A stretch of DNA of 11,941 nucleotides from an uncultured Lachnospiraceae bacterium (GTDB lineage Bacteria; Bacillota; Clostridia; Lachnospirales; Anaerotignaceae): the NCBI GenBank assembly GCA_944384285.1, contig CALWSX010000082.1, positions 1-11,941 on the forward strand, read 5' to 3'. The translations under genes were made by a program, and so were the position numbers. The notes beneath the pieces were generated by a model. It did not search any database. It was given only the letters and a program-made list of their open reading frames with translations, and was not told the DNA's origin. Positions 1-6,182 of the stretch are shown one piece after another. Each line of letters opens with the position of its first letter. Positions within the stretch are counted from its first letter, which is position 1.

Positions 1-12
1 TAAATAATTTTT

Positions 13-21
13 TGTTATAAT
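13..21 (+). promoter_or_regulatory. possible extended -10 promoter element for noc
   Basis: TGTTATAAT is a perfect extended -10 (TGn followed by TATAAT), about 80 bases before the noc start codon. Any -35 box would lie at or beyond the left edge of the window and cannot be checked. A short palindrome, AAGCGCTT at 33-40, lies in the presumed 5' untranslated region. In such AT-rich DNA a single -10 match is weak evidence. Confidence 0.35.
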
Positions 22-100
22 TAATTACAGAAATAAGCGCTTAGAAAAATTAGAGTGATTTTATAAAAAGGACTATGAAAAGATAAAAAGGAGGAATAAT

Positions 101-919
101 ATGCTGTCATTTTTCATCGAAAAAGAAAAAAATAAAAAAATATTAAATTTAGATGTTTCTTTAATACAAAGAAATCCAAACCAACCAAGAAAAATATTTG
201 ATGATGAGGCACTTTTGGAACTTTCAAATTCTATAAAAGAATACGGGGTTATGCAGCCTATAAATGTCAGAAAAATAAACGATAAATACGAACTTATTTC
301 CGGGGAAAGACGTCTTCTTGCCACAAAATTAGCCGGAATTAAAAAAATACCCGCAATAGTTTCTGAGATAAGTGATTCCGACAGTGCGGCAATGGCTCTT
401 ACAGAAAATATTCAAAGACAAAATCTTAATTTTATAGAAGAAGCCTACGCTTTTGTGTCAATAATGAGCGAATATAAAATGACACAGGAAGAACTTGCAA
501 AAAAAATAGGAAAAACCCAGTCGACTGTTGCAAACAAAGTACGTATTTTAAGGCTTTCTGACGATATGATAAATAAAATTTTGGAAAATAAATTGACAGA
601 AAGACACGCAAGAGCAATTTTAAAAATCTCTGACCATAAACTTCAGGAAGAAGTTTTGGACAAAATTATACAGGATAAGTTAAATGTTGACGAGTCTGAA
701 AAGCTTATAGAAAAAACACTTCAAGATAGGGCTGTATGTGCAAATATAAAAAGAAATACATCAAAAATAAGGTATGTGTTGAAAGATGTTAAAATTTTTA
801 CAAATACTATTAAAAAATCAGTTGAAATTATGAAAAAATCGGGTATAATGGCTACGTACGCAGTAGTTAAAAATGAAGATGAATATCAAATAAATATAAA
901 TATACCCTTAACAAAATAA
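101..919 (+). CDS. noc: Nucleoid occlusion protein Noc (ParB family, CTP-dependent DNA clamp)
   Basis: Noc binds specific chromosomal sites and the membrane and keeps FtsZ rings from forming over the nucleoid. The 272-residue product has the ParB CTP-binding motifs GERR (68-71) and ENIQR (102-106), a helix-turn-helix around 128-150, and the segment LTERHARAIL (165-174). I prefer Noc to ParB/Spo0J because the recognition helix reads GKTQSTVANK, as remembered for Bacillus subtilis Noc, and the C-terminal part (NTIKKSVEIMKKSG, then YQININIP) also follows Noc. The start is fixed by AAAGGAGG at 87-94, six bases before ATG. Compared with B. subtilis Noc the N-terminus is shortened to about 15 residues, but it still begins with a hydrophobic stretch (MLSFFI) before charged residues, which could be a minimal membrane-targeting helix. 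The gene lies on the rpmH side of the cluster rather than after rsmG. ParB is the main alternative. Confidence 0.85.
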   Translation: MLSFFIEKEKNKKILNLDVSLIQRNPNQPRKIFDDEALLELSNSIKEYGVMQPINVRKINDKYELISGERRLLATKLAGIKKIPAIVSEISDSDSAAMALTENIQRQNLNFIEEAYAFVSIMSEYKMTQEELAKKIGKTQSTVANKVRILRLSDDMINKILENKLTERHARAILKISDHKLQEEVLDKIIQDKLNVDESEKLIEKTLQDRAVCANIKRNTSKIRYVLKDVKIFTNTIKKSVEIMKKSGIMATYAVVKNEDEYQININIPLTK

Positions 920-979
920 CTAAAATACTTTAAAAAAATACGGGGGTTTAAAAATTTAAGTTTTTATCCGGAGGTATTT

Positions 980-1825
980 ATGTTTCAAAAATTAAAGGAA
1001 TTTATTCTTATTACTATCGCAACTTTAATAGTATCGGCGGGTACATATTATTTTAAATTCCCGAATAATTTTTCAACTGGTGGTGTAACAGGTATTTCTA
1101 TTGTTCTTGGTCATCTTGTAGAAGGAATTACACCGGGTACTTTTGTACTTATACTTAATGTTTTATTCCTTATAATAGGGTTTTTCTTCTTAAACAGAAG
1201 TTTTGGTTTAAAAACTATATATTGCAGTCTTTTAATGTCTTTAAGTATAAGACTTTTTGAAATTTTTCTCCCTTTAAATGCGCCTCTTACAAACCAGAAA
1301 TTTTTGGAACTTTGTTTTTCTGTACTTTTTCCGGCGTTTGGATCTGCAATACTTTTTAATATGAACGCAAGTACGGGCGGAACGGATATTGTCGCTATGA
1401 TACTTAAAAAGTATACAAGCCTTGACATAGGAAAAGCTTTATTCTGTTCTGATTTTATTATCGTTTGTTTAACAATTTTTGTTTTTGGCGTTGAAACATT
1501 TTTATTCTCAATGTTTGGTCTTATGATAAGAACATTCCTTGTAGACAGTGTTATTGAAAATATAAACTTAAAGAAAAACTTTATTATTGTAACTACCCAC
1601 CCAAAAGAAATAAACGATTTTATAACCGAAAAACTTCATAGAAGCGGTACTTTTTGGGAGTCAAAAGGGGCTTTTACCGATGATAAACGTTATATGATTA
1701 TGGTTGTTTTAAACCGTCCGCAGGCAAAAGAATTAAGAGCTTTTGTAAAAAAAGTTGATAAACATGCTTTCGTTGTTATAAATAATACATCAAATATCAT
1801 CGGAAAGGGATTTAGAGAAATTTAA
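980..1825 (+). CDS. YitT family membrane protein (DUF161 plus DUF2179)
   Basis: This 281-residue integral membrane protein has the YitT architecture: an N-terminal hydrophobic half with two related segments, each carrying a Thr-Gly-Gly signature (STGGVTGIS at 32-40 and STGGTDIVAMI at 131-141), then a soluble C-terminal DUF2179 domain from about residue 200 that contains a TFWESKGAF stretch. Hydrophobic runs at roughly 8-25, 53-71, 80-97, 109-127 and 153-185 fit five or six membrane helices. Length is normal for the family. The start is supported by GGAGG at 970-974, five bases before ATG. It follows noc by 60 bases with no terminator between them, so the two are probably co-transcribed. The biochemical function of the family is not established; a transporter role is only presumed. 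A YitT gene between noc and rpmH is not the usual arrangement. Confidence 0.85.
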   Translation: MFQKLKEFILITIATLIVSAGTYYFKFPNNFSTGGVTGISIVLGHLVEGITPGTFVLILNVLFLIIGFFFLNRSFGLKTIYCSLLMSLSIRLFEIFLPLNAPLTNQKFLELCFSVLFPAFGSAILFNMNASTGGTDIVAMILKKYTSLDIGKALFCSDFIIVCLTIFVFGVETFLFSMFGLMIRTFLVDSVIENINLKKNFIIVTTHPKEINDFITEKLHRSGTFWESKGAFTDDKRYMIMVVLNRPQAKELRAFVKKVDKHAFVVINNTSNIIGKGFREI

Positions 1826-1858
1826 TATACAGTTTTTTAATAAAAAATATAGATTTTT

Positions 1859-1889
1859 AAAAGAGTATTTTTAAAATACTCTTTTTTTT
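1859..1889 (+). terminator. intrinsic terminator after the YitT gene
   Basis: A self-complementary stem (AAAAGAGTA paired with TACTCTTTT, with further A-T pairs towards a small loop) runs directly into a T run at 1882-1889. It lies 33 bases after the YitT stop codon and separates the noc-YitT unit from the rpmH promoter. Confidence 0.85.
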
Positions 1890-1941
1890 GTGTGAAATTA
1901 GTTATTTATTATGTTTTTCATGGAAATTTTTTTTATTTTTC

Positions 1942-1970
1942 TTGACTTGAAAAATATATTTATATATAAT
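1942..1970 (+). promoter_or_regulatory. sigma-A promoter of the rpmH operon
   Basis: TTGACT (1942-1947) and TATAAT (1965-1970) are separated by exactly 17 bases, an almost perfect housekeeping promoter. The predicted start near 1977 gives a leader of about 120 nucleotides before the rpmH ATG. In many Firmicutes this is the dnaA-rpmH intergenic region, but I see no DnaA boxes here. Confidence 0.85.
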
Positions 1971-1977
1971 AGTAGCA

Positions 1978-2097
1978 GTGCTTACCCGCAGGTTTTTTTT
2001 AATTGCTTTATTTTTTATTTTGTAAATTTTTAAAACTTGTTTGATTTGTGTTTTGGGTAAGTTTAGAAAGGCAGTATTTTTAAGGAGGTGCTTACTG
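1978..2097 (+). promoter_or_regulatory. rpmH 5' leader with possible alternative pairings
   Basis: The roughly 120-nt leader contains CTTACCC (1981-1987), exactly complementary to GGGTAAG (2055-2061). GTGCTTAC occurs twice: at 1978-1985, at the very start of the transcript, and at 2088-2095, from the end of the Shine-Dalgarno to just before ATG. GTAAG (2057-2061) could therefore pair either with the 5' copy or with CTTAC at 2091-2095, placing the Shine-Dalgarno in a loop. The pairings are visible; a regulatory role, for example feedback by L34, is inference. Such short matches can also arise by chance. Confidence 0.3.
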
Positions 2098-2232
2098 ATG
2101 AAAATGACTTATCAGCCTAAAAAAAGACAGAGAAACAAAGTTCACGGCTTCAGAAAAAGAATGGCTACAGCTACAGGTAGACGTGTTTTGGCAGCAAGAA
2201 GAAGAAAAGGCAGAAAAGTATTAACTGTTTAA
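2098..2232 (+). CDS. rpmH: 50S ribosomal protein L34 (bL34)
   Basis: This is the 44-residue L34 of the large ribosomal subunit, recognisable almost end to end: MKMTYQPKKR, HGFRKRMAT, GRRVLAARRRKGRK and the terminal LTV. Length is exactly typical. I chose the ATG at 2098 over the upstream TTG at 2041 because AAGGAGGTG (2082-2090) sits seven bases before it and the family starts with MK[RM]T[FY]QP. It is driven by the consensus promoter at 1942-1970. A terminator-like hairpin about 125 bases past its stop suggests that much of its transcript ends before rnpA, which would fit the need for far more L34 than RNase P protein. Confidence 0.97.
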   Translation: MKMTYQPKKRQRNKVHGFRKRMATATGRRVLAARRRKGRKVLTV

Positions 2233-2442
2233 TCTTTAATTTGTTTTGAAACTTGATTTTTTATTAATATTTTGACTTACACATTTTTTGTGATAAGCTA
2301 CTCTGTGTTTATAAACAGCTTAAAATATTTAAAAAATGTATAAGAGAGCTTATAATAAGACCGCAAAAAATTGTGGTCTTTTATTCTTTAATCGTTTTTT
2401 TACTTGGTTTCTAAATATTTTGTTTTATTGGGGGTTTTATTT
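2233..2442 (+). other. structured 210-base rpmH-rnpA intergenic region
   Basis: rpmH and rnpA are usually close neighbours, but here 210 bases separate them. The stretch holds the palindrome TGTTTATAAACA (2306-2317) flanked by TAAGC and GCTTA, a small hairpin TATAAG-AGAG-CTTATA (2339-2354), and the terminator-like hairpin described separately. A weak promoter candidate is TTGACT (2272-2277) with TAAGCT (2294-2299) at 16-base spacing. It may be a processing or attenuation region. No open reading frame in it is convincing. Confidence 0.45.
2357..2389 (+). terminator. terminator-like hairpin between rpmH and rnpA
   Basis: AAGACCGCA (2357-2365) pairs with TGTGGTCTT (2372-2380) with one G-U wobble around a six-base loop. 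A T-rich but interrupted tail, TTATTCTTT, follows. It should terminate part of the rpmH transcript and let the rest read into rnpA, acting as an attenuator within the operon. Confidence 0.7.
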
Positions 2443-2802
2443 TTGAAACATACCGAGTCCCTTAAAAAAAATTATCAGTTCAGATATGTATATAACAGGG
2501 GAAAGTCTATCGCAAATAAAGCTCTTGTTATGTATGTTATAAAAAATGGAAAAGATTTTAACAGATTAGGAATATCCGTAAGTAAAAAAGTCGGAAAAAG
2601 TGTGGTAAGAAGCAGAGTTACAAGACTTATAAGAGAAAGTTACAGACTTAACGAGGAAAATATAAAATCAGGTTTCGATATTGTTGTTATAGCAAGAAAT
2701 TCGACGAAAGACGCAACTTATTTTGAAATTTGCGGTTCTTTACTGCACTTATTAAGAAAACATTGTCTTGTTACCGATATCAAACAAAAAGGTGAATTAT
2801 GA
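2443..2802 (+). CDS. rnpA: Ribonuclease P protein component
   Basis: RnpA is the protein cofactor of RNase P, which trims the 5' ends of precursor tRNAs. The N-terminal SLKKNYQFRYVYNRGKS and the central SKKVGKSVVRSR (47-58) followed by TRLIRESYR (60-68) identify it. I place the start at TTG 2443 because the family begins a few residues before LKKN and a GGGGG purine run lies at 2430-2434; this gives 119 residues, a normal length. Upstream in-frame TTG codons exist (2404, 2428), so the start is not certain. The usual RNR signature is RSR here (Ser57), an unusual residue at a highly conserved site. The 3' end overlaps yidD by four bases (ATGA), indicating translational coupling. Confidence 0.93.
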   Translation: MKHTESLKKNYQFRYVYNRGKSIANKALVMYVIKNGKDFNRLGISVSKKVGKSVVRSRVTRLIRESYRLNEENIKSGFDIVVIARNSTKDATYFEICGSLLHLLRKHCLVTDIKQKGEL

Positions 2803-3011
2803 TTAAAAAACTTTTTATTTTATTGATAAGATTTTACCAGAGATTTATATCTCCATTTATCGGCCCGCACTGCAGGTTTACTCCTACATGCTCGCAGTAC
2901 GCACTCGAAGCTATAAAAAAATACGGGGCATTAAAAGGCGGTTATCTTGCGACAAGACGATTACTTAAATGCCACCCTTTCCATGAGGGCGGATACGATC
3001 CCGTACCATAA
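2799..3011 (+). CDS. yidD: Membrane protein insertion efficiency factor YidD
   Basis: YidD is a small membrane-associated protein that assists YidC in inserting membrane proteins. The 70-residue product carries the family signature almost unbroken: RFYQRFISPF, then PHCRFTPTCSQYA with Cys25 and Cys31, and the C-terminal LLKCHPFHEGGYDPVP with Cys58. The amphipathic N-terminus (KKLFILLIRFY) is the expected membrane-contacting part. Its ATG overlaps the rnpA stop codon, with a weak AAAGGTG site inside rnpA. Position between rnpA and yidC is the standard arrangement. Confidence 0.95.
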   Translation: MIKKLFILLIRFYQRFISPFIGPHCRFTPTCSQYALEAIKKYGALKGGYLATRRLLKCHPFHEGGYDPVP

Positions 3012-3052
3012 CAGATTCTTTTATTTCGAGCACAGGAGGAAAAATATAAATT

Positions 3053-4048
3053 ATGCTTACTAATTTATCATTACTTGCTATTTCAAAGGGTCCTGGCTTT
3101 ATTGTTGGTCCTATAGCAAGACTTTTGGGTGTTATATACAATGCGTTTTTTAACATCCTTTATGGATTTTTCGAAAACAATGCCCTTGGCTTAGCTATTA
3201 TTTTCTTTACACTTTTTATTAAACTTATTCTTACACCGCTTCTTTACAAACAGCAGTCATCTTCTTTTAAAATGATGGCTCTTCAGCCTGAAATGAATAA
3301 AATTAAGGCAAAATATGCGGATAAGAAAGACCCTGCATCACAGCAGAAAATGGCGTACGAAATGCAGAAACTCCAGAAAGAAAACGGAGTAAGCCTTGTT
3401 GGAGGATGTCTTCCTCTTTTAATTCAGCTCCCTATTCTTTATGCTTTATTCTACATCTTCCAGCAGCCATATAACTATGTAGACGTACTTGGACAGGGAT
3501 ATGCTCAGATTGCAGACGCAATTTTAAAAATTCCTACAGATTTAAGAGTAGAGGCTTTATATGATATCGCGATTGCAAAAGGTGTAAGACTTGACCTTTC
3601 TGTACATTCTGATATTCTTTTACTTATTAATAACATGACATCTGTAGAATGGACACAGTTTTATTCAGCAATCGGAAGTTATGCTGATTCTATAAGACCT
3701 CTTGTTGAAAGTACAATAGGAACACAGCAGTTCTTAGGTTTAAACCTTTCGTTTAAACCGGGATTTGCTTTCCCTGGAATACTTCTTCCTATTGTTTCCG
3801 GTTTATCAACTTGGGGATCTTCCAAAATTCTTATGGCTAACCAGCCAAAAATGGATAGTAATGACCCAGCAGCTTCAATGACAAAATCTATGAATATAGT
3901 TATGCCTATTATGATGACTGTAATGACATTTTCAGTTCCTGTTGGTCTTGGTATTTATTGGATTTCAAGCAACGTTATACAGATTGTTCAGTCTCTTATA
4001 ATTACAAGAATTTTGAAAAACAAACAGTTAAAAAGTAAGGGGGCTTGA
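3053..4048 (+). CDS. yidC: Membrane protein insertase YidC (Oxa1/SpoIIIJ family)
   Basis: YidC inserts and folds membrane proteins, alone or with SecYEG. The 331-residue product shows a first conserved helix around 43-65 (ALGLAIIFFTLFIKLILTPL), a charged cytoplasmic coiled-coil hairpin (about 68-111, with LQPEMNKIKAKY), a second helix at 117-138 (GGCLPLLIQLPILYALFYIF), and further helices near 243-260 and 283-325 (GLGIYWISSNVIQ). The hydrophilic-groove arginine of Gram-positive YidC is Lys57 here, preserving the charge. No lipobox cysteine is visible at the N-terminus. The region between the second and third conserved helices is long (about 100 residues), making the protein larger than B. subtilis SpoIIIJ. 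AGGAGG (3034-3039) is thirteen bases before the ATG, a rather long spacing. The stop lies at the start of jag. Confidence 0.96.
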   Translation: MLTNLSLLAISKGPGFIVGPIARLLGVIYNAFFNILYGFFENNALGLAIIFFTLFIKLILTPLLYKQQSSSFKMMALQPEMNKIKAKYADKKDPASQQKMAYEMQKLQKENGVSLVGGCLPLLIQLPILYALFYIFQQPYNYVDVLGQGYAQIADAILKIPTDLRVEALYDIAIAKGVRLDLSVHSDILLLINNMTSVEWTQFYSAIGSYADSIRPLVESTIGTQQFLGLNLSFKPGFAFPGILLPIVSGLSTWGSSKILMANQPKMDSNDPAASMTKSMNIVMPIMMTVMTFSVPVGLGIYWISSNVIQIVQSLIITRILKNKQLKSKGA

Positions 4049-4053
4049 GATTT

Positions 4054-4677
4054 ATGGATTATATCGAAATAAGCGGAAAAAGTGTTGAAGAAGCAAAAGC
4101 TTTGGCACTTTCTAAGCTTAATGCGAAAAATGAATCAGAGCTTGAAATAGTTGTAATTCAGGAAAATTCAAAAGGCTTTTTAGGATTTGGAGCCAAAGAT
4201 GCTATAATTAAAGCAAAACTTAAATTTGAACCTGAAAAAACAGTTAAAAACTTCCTTAATGAAGTTTTTCTTTCAATGAATATAATTGCAGAATTTGAAA
4301 CAAAAATAGTTGATAAACAGCTTTTTGTTAACATTTCAGGTGATGAAATGGGTGTTATCATAGGAAAAAGAGGACAAACTTTAGACGCTTTACAGTATCT
4401 TGCAAACCTTGTTGTAAATAAAGGCAACGGTCCATACTTAAATGTTATTTTGGACACTGAAAATTACAGAAACAAAAGAAAAGATACTCTTGAAACTCTT
4501 GCATTTAATCTTGCAAAAAAAGTTAAAAAGACAAATAAAAGTGTTGTGCTTGAACCTATGACATCTTACGAAAGACGTATCATTCATTCTGCACTTCAGA
4601 ACGACAGATATGTAACAACAAGAAGTGAAGGCGTTGACCCTCACAGATACATTATTATTGAGCTTAAAAACAAATAA
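4054..4677 (+). CDS. jag: RNA-binding protein KhpB/Jag (Jag-N, KH and R3H domains)
   Basis: Jag (KhpB) is an RNA-binding protein that in streptococci pairs with KhpA and affects cell elongation and division. The 207 residues contain an N-terminal Jag-N domain (ISGKSVEEAKALAL, then SKGFLGFGAKDA at 39-50), a KH domain with the GKRG loop at 104-107 and the following LDALQYLANLVVN, and a C-terminal R3H domain with SYERRIIHSAL (Arg174, His178) and EGVDPHRYIIIE. I take ATG 4054 rather than TTG 4045, which overlaps the yidC stop, because AAGGGGG (about 4037-4043) is ten bases before ATG but only one base before TTG, and because the family starts close to its IEV/ISGK segment. yidC-jag adjacency is universal in Firmicutes. 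Confidence 0.95.
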   Translation: MDYIEISGKSVEEAKALALSKLNAKNESELEIVVIQENSKGFLGFGAKDAIIKAKLKFEPEKTVKNFLNEVFLSMNIIAEFETKIVDKQLFVNISGDEMGVIIGKRGQTLDALQYLANLVVNKGNGPYLNVILDTENYRNKRKDTLETLAFNLAKKVKKTNKSVVLEPMTSYERRIIHSALQNDRYVTTRSEGVDPHRYIIIELKNK

Positions 4678-4688
4678 ATCCAAAATTC

Positions 4689-4726
4689 AAAATGCGTGTG
4701 GACTTTCCTTGTTCTCACGCATTTTT
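4689..4726 (+). terminator. hairpin between jag and mnmE, weak terminator or processing site
   Basis: AAAATGCGTG (4689-4698) and CACGCATTTT (4716-4725) are perfect 10-bp inverted repeats with a 17-base loop. The only T run is part of the stem and is followed by AAGG, so it is a poor Rho-independent terminator on its own. It may partly stop transcription after jag or protect the 3' end of the upstream message. Confidence 0.5.
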
Positions 4727-4759
4727 AAGGTTAAAAAATTAAAGATAAGGAGGGCAAAC

Positions 4760-6145
4760 ATGAGTGTATTAAAAGACGATACAATAGCTGCAATTTCTAC
4801 GGCTATGGGTAGTGGCGGAATTGGAATTATAAGAATTTCGGGAAATTTATCTTTATCTATAGCAGATAAAATTTTTAAAAGCAATAAAAAACCGTCTCTT
4901 TCAGAATCACACAGAGTGCTTTATGGCCATATTATAGACCCGGAAAATGATATTGTAATTGATGAAGTTCTTTTGACAGTTATGCGTGCGCCTAAAACAT
5001 ATACAACAGAAGATGTTGTTGAGATAAACTGTCATGGTGGTATACAGCCTCTTAACAAAATACTTGAAATTGTAGTTAATAACGGTGCAAGACTTGCAGA
5101 ACCGGGTGAATTTACAAAAAGAGCCTTTCTTAACGGAAGAATAGACTTAACTCAGGCGGAAGCCGTTATAGATATAATTAACTCAAAAACAGATGCCGCA
5201 AGACAAACGGCTGTAAATCAGCTTAGCGGAAAATTGAACAAAAAAATAAAAGATATAAGAAGCAAAGTTTTAGATATTATTGCGGGTATTGAGGCCGGAA
5301 TTGATTATCCGGACGAGATTTCCGATACAGGTATATATTCATCAGCAGAAAAAGAATGTACGGAAATTTTGGAAGAAATTGAAAAACTTCTTAAAACATC
5401 AGATACGGGAAAAATTATTAGAGATGGTGTTAAAGCCGTAATACTTGGAAAACCTAATGTTGGAAAATCATCTCTTTTAAATACATTTTTAGATGAAGAA
5501 CGTGCCATTGTTACAAATATTCCGGGAACAACAAGAGATACTGTAGAAGAATTTATAAATATAGGAGGTGTGCCTGTAAAAATAATAGATACAGCGGGTA
5601 TACGTGATACAGATAACGATGTTGAAAAAATAGGCGTTGAAAAATCAAAAGCCTATGCAAAAAAAGCTGATCTTATACTTATGATGCTTGACTCTTCACG
5701 TGAACTTGACTCAGAGGATATTGAAATTTTAAACTTTATAAAAGATAAAAAATCCATTATAGTTATAAATAAAATTGACCTTGAAAAAAAGATAAATACA
5801 GATTATATTAAGGAATATACAAAAGACAGTGTTACAGTTGAAGTCTCCGTAAATGAGGGACTTGGAATGGACAGGCTTTATGATGCAATAACAAGTTTGC
5901 TTAAAAGCGGAGAGGTTAACCTTGAAAATGATATTATAATAAGCAATGTAAGACATAAAAATGCTCTTTTAAATGCAAAAAATGCTATTATAAAAACACT
6001 TGAGACTATTTCTCTTTCAATGCCTGTTGATTTTATATCCATGGATCTTCAGATTGCTTTATCTTCACTTGGAGAAATTACAGGCGAAAACGTAGACGGA
6101 GAAATAATAGACAGGATATTTACAAAATTCTGTCTTGGAAAATAA
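4760..6145 (+). CDS. mnmE: tRNA uridine-5-carboxymethylaminomethyl(34) synthesis GTPase MnmE
   Basis: MnmE works with MnmG to modify wobble uridine 34 of several tRNAs, using folate, FAD and GTP hydrolysis. The 461-residue product has the N-terminal tetrahydrofolate-binding domain (DTIAAISTA, GGIGIIRISG), a helical domain, an inserted G domain (GKPNVGKS at 230-237, NIPGTTRD at 253-260, DTAG at 277-280, NKID at 337-340), and the C-terminal C-x-G-K motif as CLGK (458-461), keeping the catalytic cysteine. The start is ATG 4760 because AAGGAGGG (4747-4754) lies five bases before it and the family begins just before DTIAAI; the frame stays open further upstream but that part is not family-like. 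mnmG follows after 37 bases. Confidence 0.97.
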   Translation: MSVLKDDTIAAISTAMGSGGIGIIRISGNLSLSIADKIFKSNKKPSLSESHRVLYGHIIDPENDIVIDEVLLTVMRAPKTYTTEDVVEINCHGGIQPLNKILEIVVNNGARLAEPGEFTKRAFLNGRIDLTQAEAVIDIINSKTDAARQTAVNQLSGKLNKKIKDIRSKVLDIIAGIEAGIDYPDEISDTGIYSSAEKECTEILEEIEKLLKTSDTGKIIRDGVKAVILGKPNVGKSSLLNTFLDEERAIVTNIPGTTRDTVEEFINIGGVPVKIIDTAGIRDTDNDVEKIGVEKSKAYAKKADLILMMLDSSRELDSEDIEILNFIKDKKSIIVINKIDLEKKINTDYIKEYTKDSVTVEVSVNEGLGMDRLYDAITSLLKSGEVNLENDIIISNVRHKNALLNAKNAIIKTLETISLSMPVDFISMDLQIALSSLGEITGENVDGEIIDRIFTKFCLGK

Positions 6146-6182
6146 GTATTGGATTTTTTATTTTAGGAAAGGGACTTTAAAA

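Noticed and set aside
964..972. TTATCCGGA, similar to a DnaA box (TTATCCACA)
   Set aside because: It is a single site with two mismatches at key positions, it overlaps the YitT ribosome binding site, and there is no cluster of further boxes.
1111..1428. 105-codon open frame on the minus strand inside the YitT gene
   Set aside because: It is antisense to a clear family member, has no ribosome binding site, and its composition mirrors the hydrophobic codons of the other strand. The other minus-strand frames in the window are rejected for the same reasons.
2041..2097. N-terminal extension of L34 from TTG 2041
   Set aside because: The AAGGAGGTG site and the family start both fix the ATG at 2098; the extension has no L34-like sequence.
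4625..4759. 45-codon upstream extension of mnmE overlapping jag
   Set aside because: It crosses the jag-mnmE hairpin, is unlike MnmE, and a good Shine-Dalgarno precedes ATG 4760.
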